Shown here: positions 17,890 through 27,160 of the stretch, piece by piece
How the letters are laid out: the number at the start of each line of letters is the position of its first letter
Numbering within the stretch: the first letter of the stretch is position 1
Virus record (IMG/VR): IMGVR_UViG_3300017917_003143
Location: 279,633-343,632 of that record
Length of the DNA stretch: 64,000 nt
Strand: one strand, 5' to 3'
Source: a virus
Position numbers and translations under genes: made by a program
The notes under the pieces: generated by a model
Seen by the model: only the letters and a program-made list of their open reading frames with translations
What the model was told of the DNA's origin: nothing
Database searches by the model: none

Positions 17890-17897
17890 GCTAAATA
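17890..17897 (+). promoter_or_regulatory. Late promoter box GCTAAATA
   Basis: It lies 27 nt before the ATG at 17925 in the 68-nt gap between fibre genes 1 and 2. An ATG at 17918 gives only an 8-codon frame. Confidence 0.6.
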
Positions 17898-17924
17898 TAA
17901 TCATAGAGCGGAGCGACATGATTT

Positions 17925-20900
17925 ATGCCAATTACACGGATTAAAAATAACCAAGTTACTGATGCGTCAGCCGGTAACATTTACCTGGGTATCAATGCCG
18001 CAGTTAAACTGCAGGACTACTCAATCACAGCTGGTAAGATTGCCAACAGCTTGGTCTACGGATCAGACCTTACAGTTACAGGTAACTTAACAGTCAATGG
18101 TCAAACAACTACTATCGATACGGTCAGTGTTGTCATTGAAGATCCTATACTGTATTTGGCCGCAAATCAAACAGGCTCTCCAAGTTTAGACATTGGTTAC
18201 ATTGGTGAGCGTGGTACCAGCCAAAATATTGCTTTTGTTTGGGACGAATCCGCAGGTGAGTTTGTCACAGTTTATACCAACGACACCACGACCAACAGCA
18301 CTGTAACCATTGCCAGCTACGCCAACTTCCATACCAACGATGCCAACATTGGTGGTAACATCGTAATCAACGGCACATCGAGTTTTGTTGGAAACATAAC
18401 AGGCAACTTGGCAGTAACAGGTAACTTCCGTGCTGGTAATATCGCTACCGCAGGACAAATTTCTGCCACTGGTAATATTTCTGGTGGTAATTTAATTTCC
18501 AACGCCGCTATATCTGCGGCAACAACTTTAAGTGTAACTGGCAACGCCAACGTTGGCAATCTTGGCACAAACATCATTATAGCTACAGGTAATATCACCA
18601 GCTCTGCAAATGTACAAGCTGGTAACTTGATCGCCAATGGTGCTGTGATTGGCAACGTAACAGTCACAGGCAACTTGAGTCTGGGTAATCTCAGCGTTAC
18701 TGGAGTAATCAATACCACAGGCAACATCACTGGTGGAAACTTGGTTTCCAATGCCATGGTATCAGCCGCTACCACAGTCAATGCTACTGGTAATATCACT
18801 GGTGGTAACTTAGTATCTAATGCTTCTATCTCAGCTGCCACTACAGTCAACGCCACTGGCAACATCACTGGCGGTAATTTAATATCCAATGCCGCTGTTG
18901 TGGCTTCAGGATTGATTTCGTCGGGTACAACTATCAGTGCTACTGGTAACATTACCGGCGGTAATATTATTTCTAACTCTTTGATACAAGGTGGAAATCT
19001 AAGTATCACAGGAGAGGCGCTGATTGCTGGAAACTTGACAGTCCAAGGCAACTTGACATACATCAACATTGATGATTTGCGTGTTGAAGATCCAATCATC
19101 CAGTTGGGCGGCGGTGCCAACGGTAATGCTCTAACAACCAACGACGGTAAAGACCGCGGTGTGTTGATGACCTACTACACATCGGCGCAAGGCAATGCGT
19201 TCATGGGTTGGGATAACTCAACTGGTAACATGATCATTGCTCCAAACGTATCGTTGTCTGGTGAAATAGTCACGGTCAACGGTTGGGGTAACTTCCAATC
19301 AGGTAACGTTTTTGCCACAGGCAATATCACTGCCACAGGCAACATAGCTGGTAACTTTGTAGCACCTGGATCTAACACCCAGGTCATGTACAACAATAAC
19401 GGTCTCATTGCTGGTGATTCGGGCATGACCTATAACGCAACCACAGATGCACTTACTGTGGTTGGAAACATCACTGGTGGTAACTTAGGTACCGCAGGTC
19501 AAGTCACTGCCACAGGTAATATCACTGGCGGTAATATTATCACAGCTGGTAACGTCAACGGTAACGGTGCTTACTTCACCGGTAACATTACCACACTGGG
19601 TAACATCAATGCCACAGCCAACGTTATAGCTACAAACTCTGGTGTGTTTTACGGTAACTCAGTCACAGGTAATGCCGCACTGTTTGCAGGTGTACCTGGA
19701 TTTACCACCTTGGGTTCAAACGTTGTTGTACAGTTTGCTGGTAACGTCAACAACTACAGCCAGATCAACTTTGAGAATACTAACTCAGGCAACCGTGCAT
19801 CTACAGATTACATCCTAACCAATGATCAAGGTACAGACAGCACATACTTTGCTGACTGGGGTATTGCATCAAGCAATCATGACGATCCTACTTTCTTTGG
19901 TGATTCAGGAACTAAAAACGATGCTTACTTGTATGTAGTTGGTAACTCATCCACTGGTTCAGGCAGCCAAAACGTTGGTAACTTGATCTTAGGTTCAACC
20001 AATGGCAACGTTAAGACTTTCGTAGGCAACACAGCACAAGCCAATGTAATAACTACAGCGGCCACAACTGGTTTCTACATTGAAAAAGGCAACTTATACA
20101 CTGCTAATATCACTACCACAGGTAGCCGCATCACAGTCAACAACGGTACAGCTGATATTGACTTTGCTGTCAATGGTACATCAGCTAATATATTCTACAT
20201 TGATGCAGGCACTGGCACAGCCAGCTTTGGTACTTCAACACAGACTACCAATGCTATAGTAGCATTTAACGCTACAAACTCTATCCTGGCTCCTGTTGGT
20301 AATACAGCACAGCGTCCTGGTACAGGTGTTGCTGGTATGGTACGTTTTAACACCACAACATCTAGCTTGGAGTTCTATGATGGCACACAGTGGGTATCCA
20401 CAGGTACTATCTTTACAGTGGTCCAAAGCCAAACATTCAATGGCGATGGTACAACTGTAAACTTTACAATCAACTCTGGCTACACCACAGTCAGCTGTTT
20501 GGTTTCTATCAACGGTATTTTGCAAGTTCCAGTGACAGCCTATGCTGTGTCGGGTACAACACTGACATTTACAGAAGCTCCTGCTGTGGGCGACTTGATC
20601 GAAGTGCGTGAGATTGTTACAACTGTTGCAGTTAAAGGTATCACCAACGCCAACGGTAGTGCTGTAGTTGAAGTATCTGATACTACCAACTATATCCAAA
20701 CCACTGGTAACATCATACCTTCAGGCAACGTATTGTACAACCTAGGATCTGCTACAAACAGATTCAAAGACATATACCTAGCTGGTAACTCTATCACACT
20801 CGGTAACATTGTTCTCAAGAATACATCAGGCAATACTCTGTCATTCTTTGGGCCAGACGGTACCACTCCTGGTACACTGAGTTCTAACAACGTTGACACC

Positions 20901-21488
20901 ACAAGTATTGCTAACGGAACATCAAACGTACAAACATTGACATCGGGTGCTGTTACAATCAGTGCAGGTGGTAATGCTAACGTAGTTGTAGTGGCCAATG
21001 GTTCAGCCACACTCAAAGGCGACCTACTCAATGGTCAAGCCAACGGTGTGGGCAACATTGGTAACTCAACAACATACTTTAATACAGCGTTTATCAAAGC
21101 AACATCTGCACAATACGCTGACTTGGCAGAAAACTATGAGGCAGATGCCACATATGAGCCAGGCACTGTACTTTGCTTTGGTGGAGACAAGGAAGTTATG
21201 ATCTGTAATCAAGCAGATTGTACCAGTGTAGCAGGTGTAGTATCTACTAATCCTAGTTATCTAATGAACTCAGGACAAACTGGCGCACATGTGGCCGCTG
21301 TAGCATTGCAAGGTCGTGTACCAACCAAAGTCACAGGACGCATACGCAAAGGTGATTTGATGGTCAGTGCAGGCGATGGCCGCGCACGAGCCAACAACGA
21401 AGCCCGTGCAGGTACTATCATTGGTAAAGCCCTGGCAGACTTCGATGGTCAAGACGGAGTGATTGAGGTCGTTGTAGGACGAGTTTAA
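17925..21488 (+). CDS. Giant repeat-built tail fibre protein 2
   Basis: The 1187-residue protein begins MPITRIKNNQVTDASAGNIY and carries an early IEDPILYLAANQTG module, short arrays of the ATGNITGGNL unit at 18.71-18.98 kb, and a DPIIQLGGGANGNA module (19.02-19.29 kb) almost identical to one in fibre 1. A unique region around 19.7-20.1 kb (AQANVITTAATTGFYIEKGN and neighbours) has no counterpart in the other fibres and may be a distinct knob. Then come a VGNTAQRP module and the YADLAENYE C-terminal domain from 21114. A terminator follows. The role is inferred from modules and composition. Confidence 0.83.
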   Translation: MPITRIKNNQVTDASAGNIYLGINAAVKLQDYSITAGKIANSLVYGSDLTVTGNLTVNGQTTTIDTVSVVIEDPILYLAANQTGSPSLDIGYIGERGTSQNIAFVWDESAGEFVTVYTNDTTTNSTVTIASYANFHTNDANIGGNIVINGTSSFVGNITGNLAVTGNFRAGNIATAGQISATGNISGGNLISNAAISAATTLSVTGNANVGNLGTNIIIATGNITSSANVQAGNLIANGAVIGNVTVTGNLSLGNLSVTGVINTTGNITGGNLVSNAMVSAATTVNATGNITGGNLVSNASISAATTVNATGNITGGNLISNAAVVASGLISSGTTISATGNITGGNIISNSLIQGGNLSITGEALIAGNLTVQGNLTYINIDDLRVEDPIIQLGGGANGNALTTNDGKDRGVLMTYYTSAQGNAFMGWDNSTGNMIIAPNVSLSGEIVTVNGWGNFQSGNVFATGNITATGNIAGNFVAPGSNTQVMYNNNGLIAGDSGMTYNATTDALTVVGNITGGNLGTAGQVTATGNITGGNIITAGNVNGNGAYFTGNITTLGNINATANVIATNSGVFYGNSVTGNAALFAGVPGFTTLGSNVVVQFAGNVNNYSQINFENTNSGNRASTDYILTNDQGTDSTYFADWGIASSNHDDPTFFGDSGTKNDAYLYVVGNSSTGSGSQNVGNLILGSTNGNVKTFVGNTAQANVITTAATTGFYIEKGNLYTANITTTGSRITVNNGTADIDFAVNGTSANIFYIDAGTGTASFGTSTQTTNAIVAFNATNSILAPVGNTAQRPGTGVAGMVRFNTTTSSLEFYDGTQWVSTGTIFTVVQSQTFNGDGTTVNFTINSGYTTVSCLVSINGILQVPVTAYAVSGTTLTFTEAPAVGDLIEVREIVTTVAVKGITNANGSAVVEVSDTTNYIQTTGNIIPSGNVLYNLGSATNRFKDIYLAGNSITLGNIVLKNTSGNTLSFFGPDGTTPGTLSSNNVDTTSIANGTSNVQTLTSGAVTISAGGNANVVVVANGSATLKGDLLNGQANGVGNIGNSTTYFNTAFIKATSAQYADLAENYEADATYEPGTVLCFGGDKEVMICNQADCTSVAGVVSTNPSYLMNSGQTGAHVAAVALQGRVPTKVTGRIRKGDLMVSAGDGRARANNEARAGTIIGKALADFDGQDGVIEVVVGRV
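18714..18980 (+). repeat. Short 69-bp-type repeat array in fibre gene 2
   Basis: Three to four units of the TGNITGGNL[VI]SNA motif occur, one with an internal insertion (SNAAVVASGLISSGTTISAT). The units match array A of fibre gene 1 closely at the DNA level. Confidence 0.75.
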
Positions 21489-21506
21489 TCGGTGCTTCTG
21501 TACCAC

Positions 21507-21537
21507 AAAATAGGGCTACTCGTGGCCCTATTTTTTT
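21507..21537 (+). terminator. Intrinsic terminator after fibre gene 2
   Basis: AAAATAGGGC at 21507-21516 pairs with GCCCTATTTT at 21525-21534 around an 8-nt loop, followed by more T. Confidence 0.9.
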
Positions 21538-21538
21538 C

Positions 21539-21546
21539 CATAAATA
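21539..21546 (+). promoter_or_regulatory. Late promoter box CATAAATA
   Basis: It immediately follows the terminator and lies 21 nt before the ATG at 21568, with AAGG in the leader. Confidence 0.65.
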
Positions 21547-21567
21547 TTGGGTAGACTAAGGTAAAAA

Positions 21568-24500
21568 ATGGGATTAACTAGACCTCGTGCCGCGCAGATA
21601 TATGACATCGACTATAAACAGGCGGTGCGTGTCATAACCACTACTAATATCACGCTGTCGGGTGGTGCGCCTACAGTGGTCGATGGTGTGACATTAAGTT
21701 TAAACGATCGTATTCTTGTCACAGGACAATCAACAGCTAGTCAAAACGGTATCTATCGCGTTAGCGTGGTTGGCACTGGTGCCAATGGTACTTGGGTAAG
21801 AACCACTGATACCAACGAAACTGGAGAGCTGTTGTCGGGTACCATTGTCATGGTCACCGAAGGTTCTACCTATGCTGACACATCTTGGAAACTTACAACC
21901 AATGATCCAATAACTATTGGAACCACAGCACTGACATTTGAGATTAACACTGGCAACGCATTTGGTGTTATCTCTGCCAATGGAACATCTGTTGTAGCAA
22001 ACTCTGCCACAGGTACAGTTACCTTTAGCACAGCCAATAACTTAATCATAACAGGTAATGCTACTTCAGACACAGTGACCTTTGAAGTCAGCCAAAGTCC
22101 TAACTTTACTGGTACAGTAAACATCAGCGGTGTTGTGGGTAGTAACCTTATACCCAGCGCCAACATCACATACAATCTTGGTAACACAACCAACCGTTGG
22201 AAAGACATTTGGCTATCTAACAGCACTATCTATCTTGGTAACGCCCAGATATCTGCCAACGCTACATCACTGATATTGACCAATCCACAAGGTGCGCAAA
22301 CGGTGCTGTCTGGAACCACTCCGGATATATCAGCATCAACTGTTACAGCCACAGGTAATATCACAGGTGGTAATCTTACAACCTCAGGAAGACTATCAGT
22401 TACAGGCAATGCCAATGTAGGTAACTTAGGCACCACCAATGCTGTATTGGCAGGTACGTTGACTGGAGTTACAACTATTTCTGCTTCGGGCAATGCCAAT
22501 GTAGGAAACATAGGTGCTACCAATGCTGTATTGGCAGGAACATTAACAGGTGTTACAACCATATCAGCATCAGGCAATGCCAACGTGGGTAACTTAGGTG
22601 CTACCAATGCTAACCTAAGCGCAATCACTGTGTCGGGCAATGCCAATGTGGGTAACATTGGTGCAACCAATGCCAACGTCACTGCTATCACAGCTACTGG
22701 CAATGCCAACGTGGGTAACTTGGGCTTTGGTACAGGACAGATCACAGGTACTGGTAACATCACTGGCGGTAACTTAAACATTACTGGTAACATAGTTGAT
22801 ACCGGTGCATTATTTTTAATCACTGGATCCAGCGGCAATGTTACTTTAGCCCCTAATGGATCTAATGTAGTTGTAGCAACAACTACTGGTGCCAACATCA
22901 CAGGCACACTCAATGCCACTGGCAATGCCAACGTTGGTAATCTTGGTGCTACCAATGCGGTACTAGCTGGATCGCTGACAGGCGTAACAACAATATCTGC
23001 TTCAGGCAATGCCAACGTAGGTAACTTAGGTGCTACCAACGCTAACTTAACAGCTATCACAGCCACTGGCAACGCCAACGTGGGCAATCTTGGCACAGCT
23101 GGATTGATCGTTGCCACAGGTAACGTCACAGGTGGCAATCTTGTAACAGCAGGTCAAGTAACAGCGTCTGGTAATATCACAGGCAACTACTTGTTGGCCA
23201 ATATTACCTTTGCCAGCGGCTACAATACTACCAAATTATTCAACGGAACCTCAGAAGCCAACATTGGTACATCGGGCGGCAATGCCAACATTACCATTGG
23301 CGGAGTTTCCAATGTCGCTGTGTTTAGTACAGCAGGTGCCAATATCACAGGCACATTGGGTGTCACGGGCAATATCACAGGCGGCAACCTATCAGGTACA
23401 TTGGTCACTGGTACATTAACCACAGCCGCTCAACCCAACATTACATCTGTTGGTACACTGACTAGTGTGTCGGTAACAGGCAACGTGTCAGGTGGCAATC
23501 TGGTCACAACAGGTACAGTGTCAACAGGTACACTGACTACAACAGGAAACGCCACTGTCGCTGGCAACCTTACGGTCAGCGGTAATGTTATATCGGTCAA
23601 CGTCACAAATTTAAACGTAGTCGACCCAATCATTGGAGTTGGCCGAGGAGCCAATGACTCACCACTCACTACCAATGATGGTAAAGATCGAGGTGAACAA
23701 CTTTGGTATTATACCACTTCTGAACAGTCGGCATTTATTGGTTATAAAAACTCTACTGGCAAACTCATAGCCGCAACCAATGTTTCTATTTCCAACGAAG
23801 TAGTCACTGTAAACAGCTATGGTAACCTGGTTGTTGGTGGACTTGAATCCACAACTATATCTTCAAGTGGTAATGCCAACGTCGGTAACTTAGGCACAGC
23901 AGGACAAATTACTGCCACTGGCAATATCACTGGCGGTAACTTAACAACAGCTGGCAACATCACAGGCAACTACTTGTTGGCCAATATTACTTTTGCCAGT
24001 GGATACAATACAACTAGACTATTTAATGGTACGTCAGAAGCCAACATTGGTACATCAGGTGGTAACTTATCTGTAACTATTGGCGGAACAAGCAACGTCA
24101 TGGTTGTTTCTTCGTCTGGTGCCGCTATCACAGGAACGCTAACATCAAGCGGTAACGCCAACGTTGGTAACTTAGGTACTGTAGGGTTGATTGTTGCCAC
24201 AGGTAATGTTACAGGCGGTAATATTGTAACAACAGGTTTGGTCAGCACTGCTACATTGTCTGCCACTGGTAATGCTAATGTAGGCAACTTGGGTGCCACC
24301 AATGCCAACTTAACAGCTATTACTGCCACTGGTAATGCCAATGTGGGCAACTTGGGTACCGCTGGACAAGTCACTGCTACAGGCAATGTCACAGGTGGTA
24401 ACTTGATTACCACAGGCTTGGTATCTATTGGAACTACCCTAAGTGTCACAGGCAATGCCAACGTTGGTAACCTAGGATTTGGCACAGGTCAAATCACAGG

Positions 24501-25248
24501 TACTGGTAACATCACTGGTGGTAACTTAAATCTTACAGGTGGTATATTTGACAGCACTGGTGCGCTGAACTTAACAACCACTACAGCTTCTAATATTGCT
24601 CTAGCAGTGAACAGTAGTAATATCATTGTTGCCACTGCCACTGGTGCCAACGTTACAGGTACACTCAATGCCACAGGTAATGCCAATGTGGGTAACTTAG
24701 GCACATCAGGATTGATTGTTGCTACAGGAAACATTACATCATCTGGCAATGTATCTGGCGGAAACATTTTAGGCAATGGTTATAACCTGACAGGAATCAA
24801 TACGTTTAGTACCATCGCGGTCACAGGTGCTAATACGATCACTGCTGATTCTATTGCGGACACATTGACTTTGGTAGCTGGTGCAGGTATTACCATTGTA
24901 ACCAACGATAGCACAGATACCATCACTATTGCCGCATCTACTTCGGGCAGTGAAATCTTTGTCGATGGTGCCGATTTTGGCACAGTGACAGAAGCAGTGA
25001 CGCTGAGTCAAGACTTAGGATTGATAACCCAGGCTGTTGATGCACAGAGCGACCTTGGCGAGATTGTTACATCGGGTGTTTTCTACCCAACTCAGTTGGT
25101 GCTACCAAGCTACACAGTCGCAACACTGCCCAGTGCTACGATTCCAGCACAGTTTATCTACGTTAGCAACGCTACAGGCGGTGCTATCACAGCTTTTAGT
25201 GACGGAACTAACTGGCGCCGCACCAGCGATAGAAGCATCATTAACTAA
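21568..25248 (+). CDS. Giant repeat-built tail fibre protein 3
   Basis: The 1226-residue protein has a different N-terminal domain (AVRVITTTNITLSGGAPTVV and DRILVTGQSTASQNGIYRV), a module widespread at the start of phage fibre and tail proteins. The shaft is made of 14 copies of GNANVGN[LI]G in units of roughly 21-28 residues, plus GNITGGN units and two copies of a NYLLANITFASGYNTT module (about 23.19 and 23.97 kb). A DPIIGVGRGAND...NDGKDRG module lies at about 23.57-23.83 kb. It lacks the YADLAE domain and ends instead with a Thr/Asp-rich region and FSDGTNWRRTSDRSIIN, a receptor-tip-like end. Confidence 0.83.
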   Translation: MGLTRPRAAQIYDIDYKQAVRVITTTNITLSGGAPTVVDGVTLSLNDRILVTGQSTASQNGIYRVSVVGTGANGTWVRTTDTNETGELLSGTIVMVTEGSTYADTSWKLTTNDPITIGTTALTFEINTGNAFGVISANGTSVVANSATGTVTFSTANNLIITGNATSDTVTFEVSQSPNFTGTVNISGVVGSNLIPSANITYNLGNTTNRWKDIWLSNSTIYLGNAQISANATSLILTNPQGAQTVLSGTTPDISASTVTATGNITGGNLTTSGRLSVTGNANVGNLGTTNAVLAGTLTGVTTISASGNANVGNIGATNAVLAGTLTGVTTISASGNANVGNLGATNANLSAITVSGNANVGNIGATNANVTAITATGNANVGNLGFGTGQITGTGNITGGNLNITGNIVDTGALFLITGSSGNVTLAPNGSNVVVATTTGANITGTLNATGNANVGNLGATNAVLAGSLTGVTTISASGNANVGNLGATNANLTAITATGNANVGNLGTAGLIVATGNVTGGNLVTAGQVTASGNITGNYLLANITFASGYNTTKLFNGTSEANIGTSGGNANITIGGVSNVAVFSTAGANITGTLGVTGNITGGNLSGTLVTGTLTTAAQPNITSVGTLTSVSVTGNVSGGNLVTTGTVSTGTLTTTGNATVAGNLTVSGNVISVNVTNLNVVDPIIGVGRGANDSPLTTNDGKDRGEQLWYYTTSEQSAFIGYKNSTGKLIAATNVSISNEVVTVNSYGNLVVGGLESTTISSSGNANVGNLGTAGQITATGNITGGNLTTAGNITGNYLLANITFASGYNTTRLFNGTSEANIGTSGGNLSVTIGGTSNVMVVSSSGAAITGTLTSSGNANVGNLGTVGLIVATGNVTGGNIVTTGLVSTATLSATGNANVGNLGATNANLTAITATGNANVGNLGTAGQVTATGNVTGGNLITTGLVSIGTTLSVTGNANVGNLGFGTGQITGTGNITGGNLNLTGGIFDSTGALNLTTTTASNIALAVNSSNIIVATATGANVTGTLNATGNANVGNLGTSGLIVATGNITSSGNVSGGNILGNGYNLTGINTFSTIAVTGANTITADSIADTLTLVAGAGITIVTNDSTDTITIAASTSGSEIFVDGADFGTVTEAVTLSQDLGLITQAVDAQSDLGEIVTSGVFYPTQLVLPSYTVATLPSATIPAQFIYVSNATGGAITAFSDGTNWRRTSDRSIIN
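22400..23160 (+). repeat. GNANVGNLG repeat array in fibre gene 3, first block
   Basis: Eight copies of the GNANVGN[LI]G core occur here, with intervals of 63-84 bp plus one longer gap. The spacer TNAVLAGTLTGVTTISAS recurs three times with one change. Confidence 0.8.
23868..24735 (+). repeat. GNANVGNLG repeat array in fibre gene 3, second block
   Basis: Six further copies of the core occur, together with repeats of TAGQ[IV]TATGN[IV]TGGNL. The block includes a second copy of the GTSEANIGTSGGN segment first seen at about 23.25 kb. Confidence 0.78.
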
Positions 25249-25254
25249 TAAATA
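25247..25254 (+). promoter_or_regulatory. Late promoter box AATAAATA
   Basis: It overlaps the stop of fibre gene 3 and lies 17 nt before the ATG at 25272, which has an AGGAA ribosome site. Confidence 0.6.
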
Positions 25255-25271
25255 TGATACAGGAATAACAC

Positions 25272-26489
25272 ATGTCAACCCAGATACAATACCGCAGAGG
25301 ATCCAGCTCACAAACAGCCAGCTTTACAGGTGCGTTGGGCGAAATTACCGTTGATACCACTAATAAAGTAGTGGTAGTTCATGACGGAGCCACACTGGGT
25401 GGATTTAGCGGAGTTGGTACTACTGCTACTCAAACGCTGACAAACAAAACACTACAAAGTGCTGTTTTAACAGGCACACTCACAGCCAACGGTGGTACAG
25501 GATCTAGTGGACAATTTTTATCTAGTACAGGCACAGGCGTAGCCTGGGCTACAGTTGACGCTACCAGCATAGCCAACGGTACTTCTGCAATAACTGTCAT
25601 TGCGTCAGGCGGTAATATTCGTGCTAACGTAGGCGGCGCAACCAATACTACATTTACTGCTACTGAAGCCAACGTCAGTGCCAACCTTACTTGTACCGCC
25701 CAGACTGGTCTTGGAACAGCACCTACCACAGCCGCTGTGACCATTGGTGGTAATGAAACAGCTACCAGTTGGACTACCAATGGTATTGGTTTAAGAATCA
25801 ATGCGGCAACTTACACGGATTCAGGCACACCGGCTGCCGGCACAGCCGCATCAAATCATATACATGCTATTGCTCAAGGTACTTTGGCTGCTACCAACGG
25901 CACTGTTACTACTACCAACGCCGCAACATTATACATCGCTGGTGCACCAGTAGCCGGTAGTAATATGACTATTACTAATCCGTATGCCATGCAGATTGCC
26001 GCAGGTAACTTTATAACAGCTGGTAACATTTTAGCGGCATCTAACAATACCAGCAACATCGGTACATCATCTACCAAGTTTGGTAACATTTTTGGTGTCA
26101 CAGTCAATGCCACTTACGCTGACTTGGCCGAACATTACACCACTGATGCTGAATATGAACCAGGTACTGTATTGATATTTGGTGGAGACAAAGAAGTTAC
26201 ACAAAGCACAACGAGCCACGATCCAGCAGTGGCAGGAGTAGTTTCAACCAATCCAGCTTATGTCATGAACATTGATCTGCAAGGTGGTGTAGCAGTAGCA
26301 TTGACCGGACGAGTTCCATGCCGTGTGGTAGGAAAGATAAAGAAAGGTGATTTGTTGGTTACCAGCGCCATTCCTGGTACTGCAACCAAGATGGATACCT
26401 TTGTTCCAGGTAGTGTCATTGGCAAAGCATTGGAAAACTATGACAGTGAAACGCCAGGTAAAATTGAAGTGGTGGTGGGAAGATTATGA
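25272..26489 (+). CDS. Tail fibre protein 4 with Mtd-like N-terminus
   Basis: The 405-residue protein begins MSTQIQYRRGSSSQTASFTG and GEITVDTTNKVVVVHDGATL, which is the N-terminal pattern of the major tropism determinant family and many phage fibres (QxRRGT...GE[IL]xVDT...VHDG). The middle is Thr/Ala/Asn-rich, and the C-terminal 125 residues form the YADLAEHYT domain (from 26115) also present in fibres 1 and 2. No reverse transcriptase or template repeat was seen, so there is no sign of a diversity-generating retroelement here. It overlaps the next start by 4 nt. Confidence 0.8.
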   Translation: MSTQIQYRRGSSSQTASFTGALGEITVDTTNKVVVVHDGATLGGFSGVGTTATQTLTNKTLQSAVLTGTLTANGGTGSSGQFLSSTGTGVAWATVDATSIANGTSAITVIASGGNIRANVGGATNTTFTATEANVSANLTCTAQTGLGTAPTTAAVTIGGNETATSWTTNGIGLRINAATYTDSGTPAAGTAASNHIHAIAQGTLAATNGTVTTTNAATLYIAGAPVAGSNMTITNPYAMQIAAGNFITAGNILAASNNTSNIGTSSTKFGNIFGVTVNATYADLAEHYTTDAEYEPGTVLIFGGDKEVTQSTTSHDPAVAGVVSTNPAYVMNIDLQGGVAVALTGRVPCRVVGKIKKGDLLVTSAIPGTATKMDTFVPGSVIGKALENYDSETPGKIEVVVGRL

Positions 26490-27160
26490 TCAATAAAGAA
26501 CGTTACAGAGCAGACTACAGCGGTGAATTTGTGATTACAAAGATCATCTATAGAGATGGACAAAAAATCACAGAAAAAGAATACATTGAAAATCCCATCA
26601 TCAACCAACATATTTCGGGCAGAGCTGTTGTGATTGGAAACGGGCATAGTCTACGCAATGATGTAGTGACTGCCATAGCCAATCACGGTGGCGGATTGTT
26701 AGGACAGAAAAAACTACAAACCTATGGATGCGAAGGTCTTTGGAAGAAGATGCATTTGGATTTCTGTGTTGAATACGACATTCCAACTCTCAATGAAATA
26801 GTGAGTTCAGGATATGCAGAACGCTCAGTAGTCTATACGCTTACCACAAACTGTTTAAAAATGCCTGGAGAGTTCTATCTTATTCCTTACTGTGTTAGAT
26901 TGGCGCCACCAGCGGCAGCCGCGTATCTTGCCGCATTTGACGGACACCAAGAAATTTTCTTGTTAGGCGTAGATGGAACTACGACCGAACACCACATCGA
27001 TCACAAGCATATAATTGACATCAAACAAGTGCTTGCGGCCTATCCAAACACCAAGTTTTATTTTGTTACAGATGGTGCTGATCCACACAACGAGTGGAGA
27101 GCATTTAGAAATGCAGAAGTTATGGACTATAGACAGTTTATACTTCACTGTGATGTCTGA
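26486..27160 (+). CDS. GNG-motif Rossmann-like protein, paralogue of 11267-11854
   Basis: The 224-residue protein has an N-terminal 45-residue extension, then GRAVVIGNGHSLRNDVVTAI (GNGxS motif at residues 51-55), and EIFLLGVDGTTTEHHIDH, matching GNGRSR and IFMLGFDLGTTNGQ in the 11267 protein. It is translationally coupled to fibre gene 4 (ATGA overlap). The two paralogues bracket the fibre locus, which suggests they act on the fibres or on the same surface sugars. A role in glycan transfer is only a hypothesis. It converges with the NUDIX gene, overlapping its 3' end by 16 nt. Confidence 0.5.
   Translation: MINKERYRADYSGEFVITKIIYRDGQKITEKEYIENPIINQHISGRAVVIGNGHSLRNDVVTAIANHGGGLLGQKKLQTYGCEGLWKKMHLDFCVEYDIPTLNEIVSSGYAERSVVYTLTTNCLKMPGEFYLIPYCVRLAPPAAAAYLAAFDGHQEIFLLGVDGTTTEHHIDHKHIIDIKQVLAAYPNTKFYFVTDGADPHNEWRAFRNAEVMDYRQFILHCDV

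Noticed and set aside
25272-26489. Diversity-generating retroelement target (Mtd-like N-terminus)
   Set aside because: No reverse transcriptase, no template repeat and no Mtd-type variable region were seen in the window; the C-terminus is the YADLAE domain.
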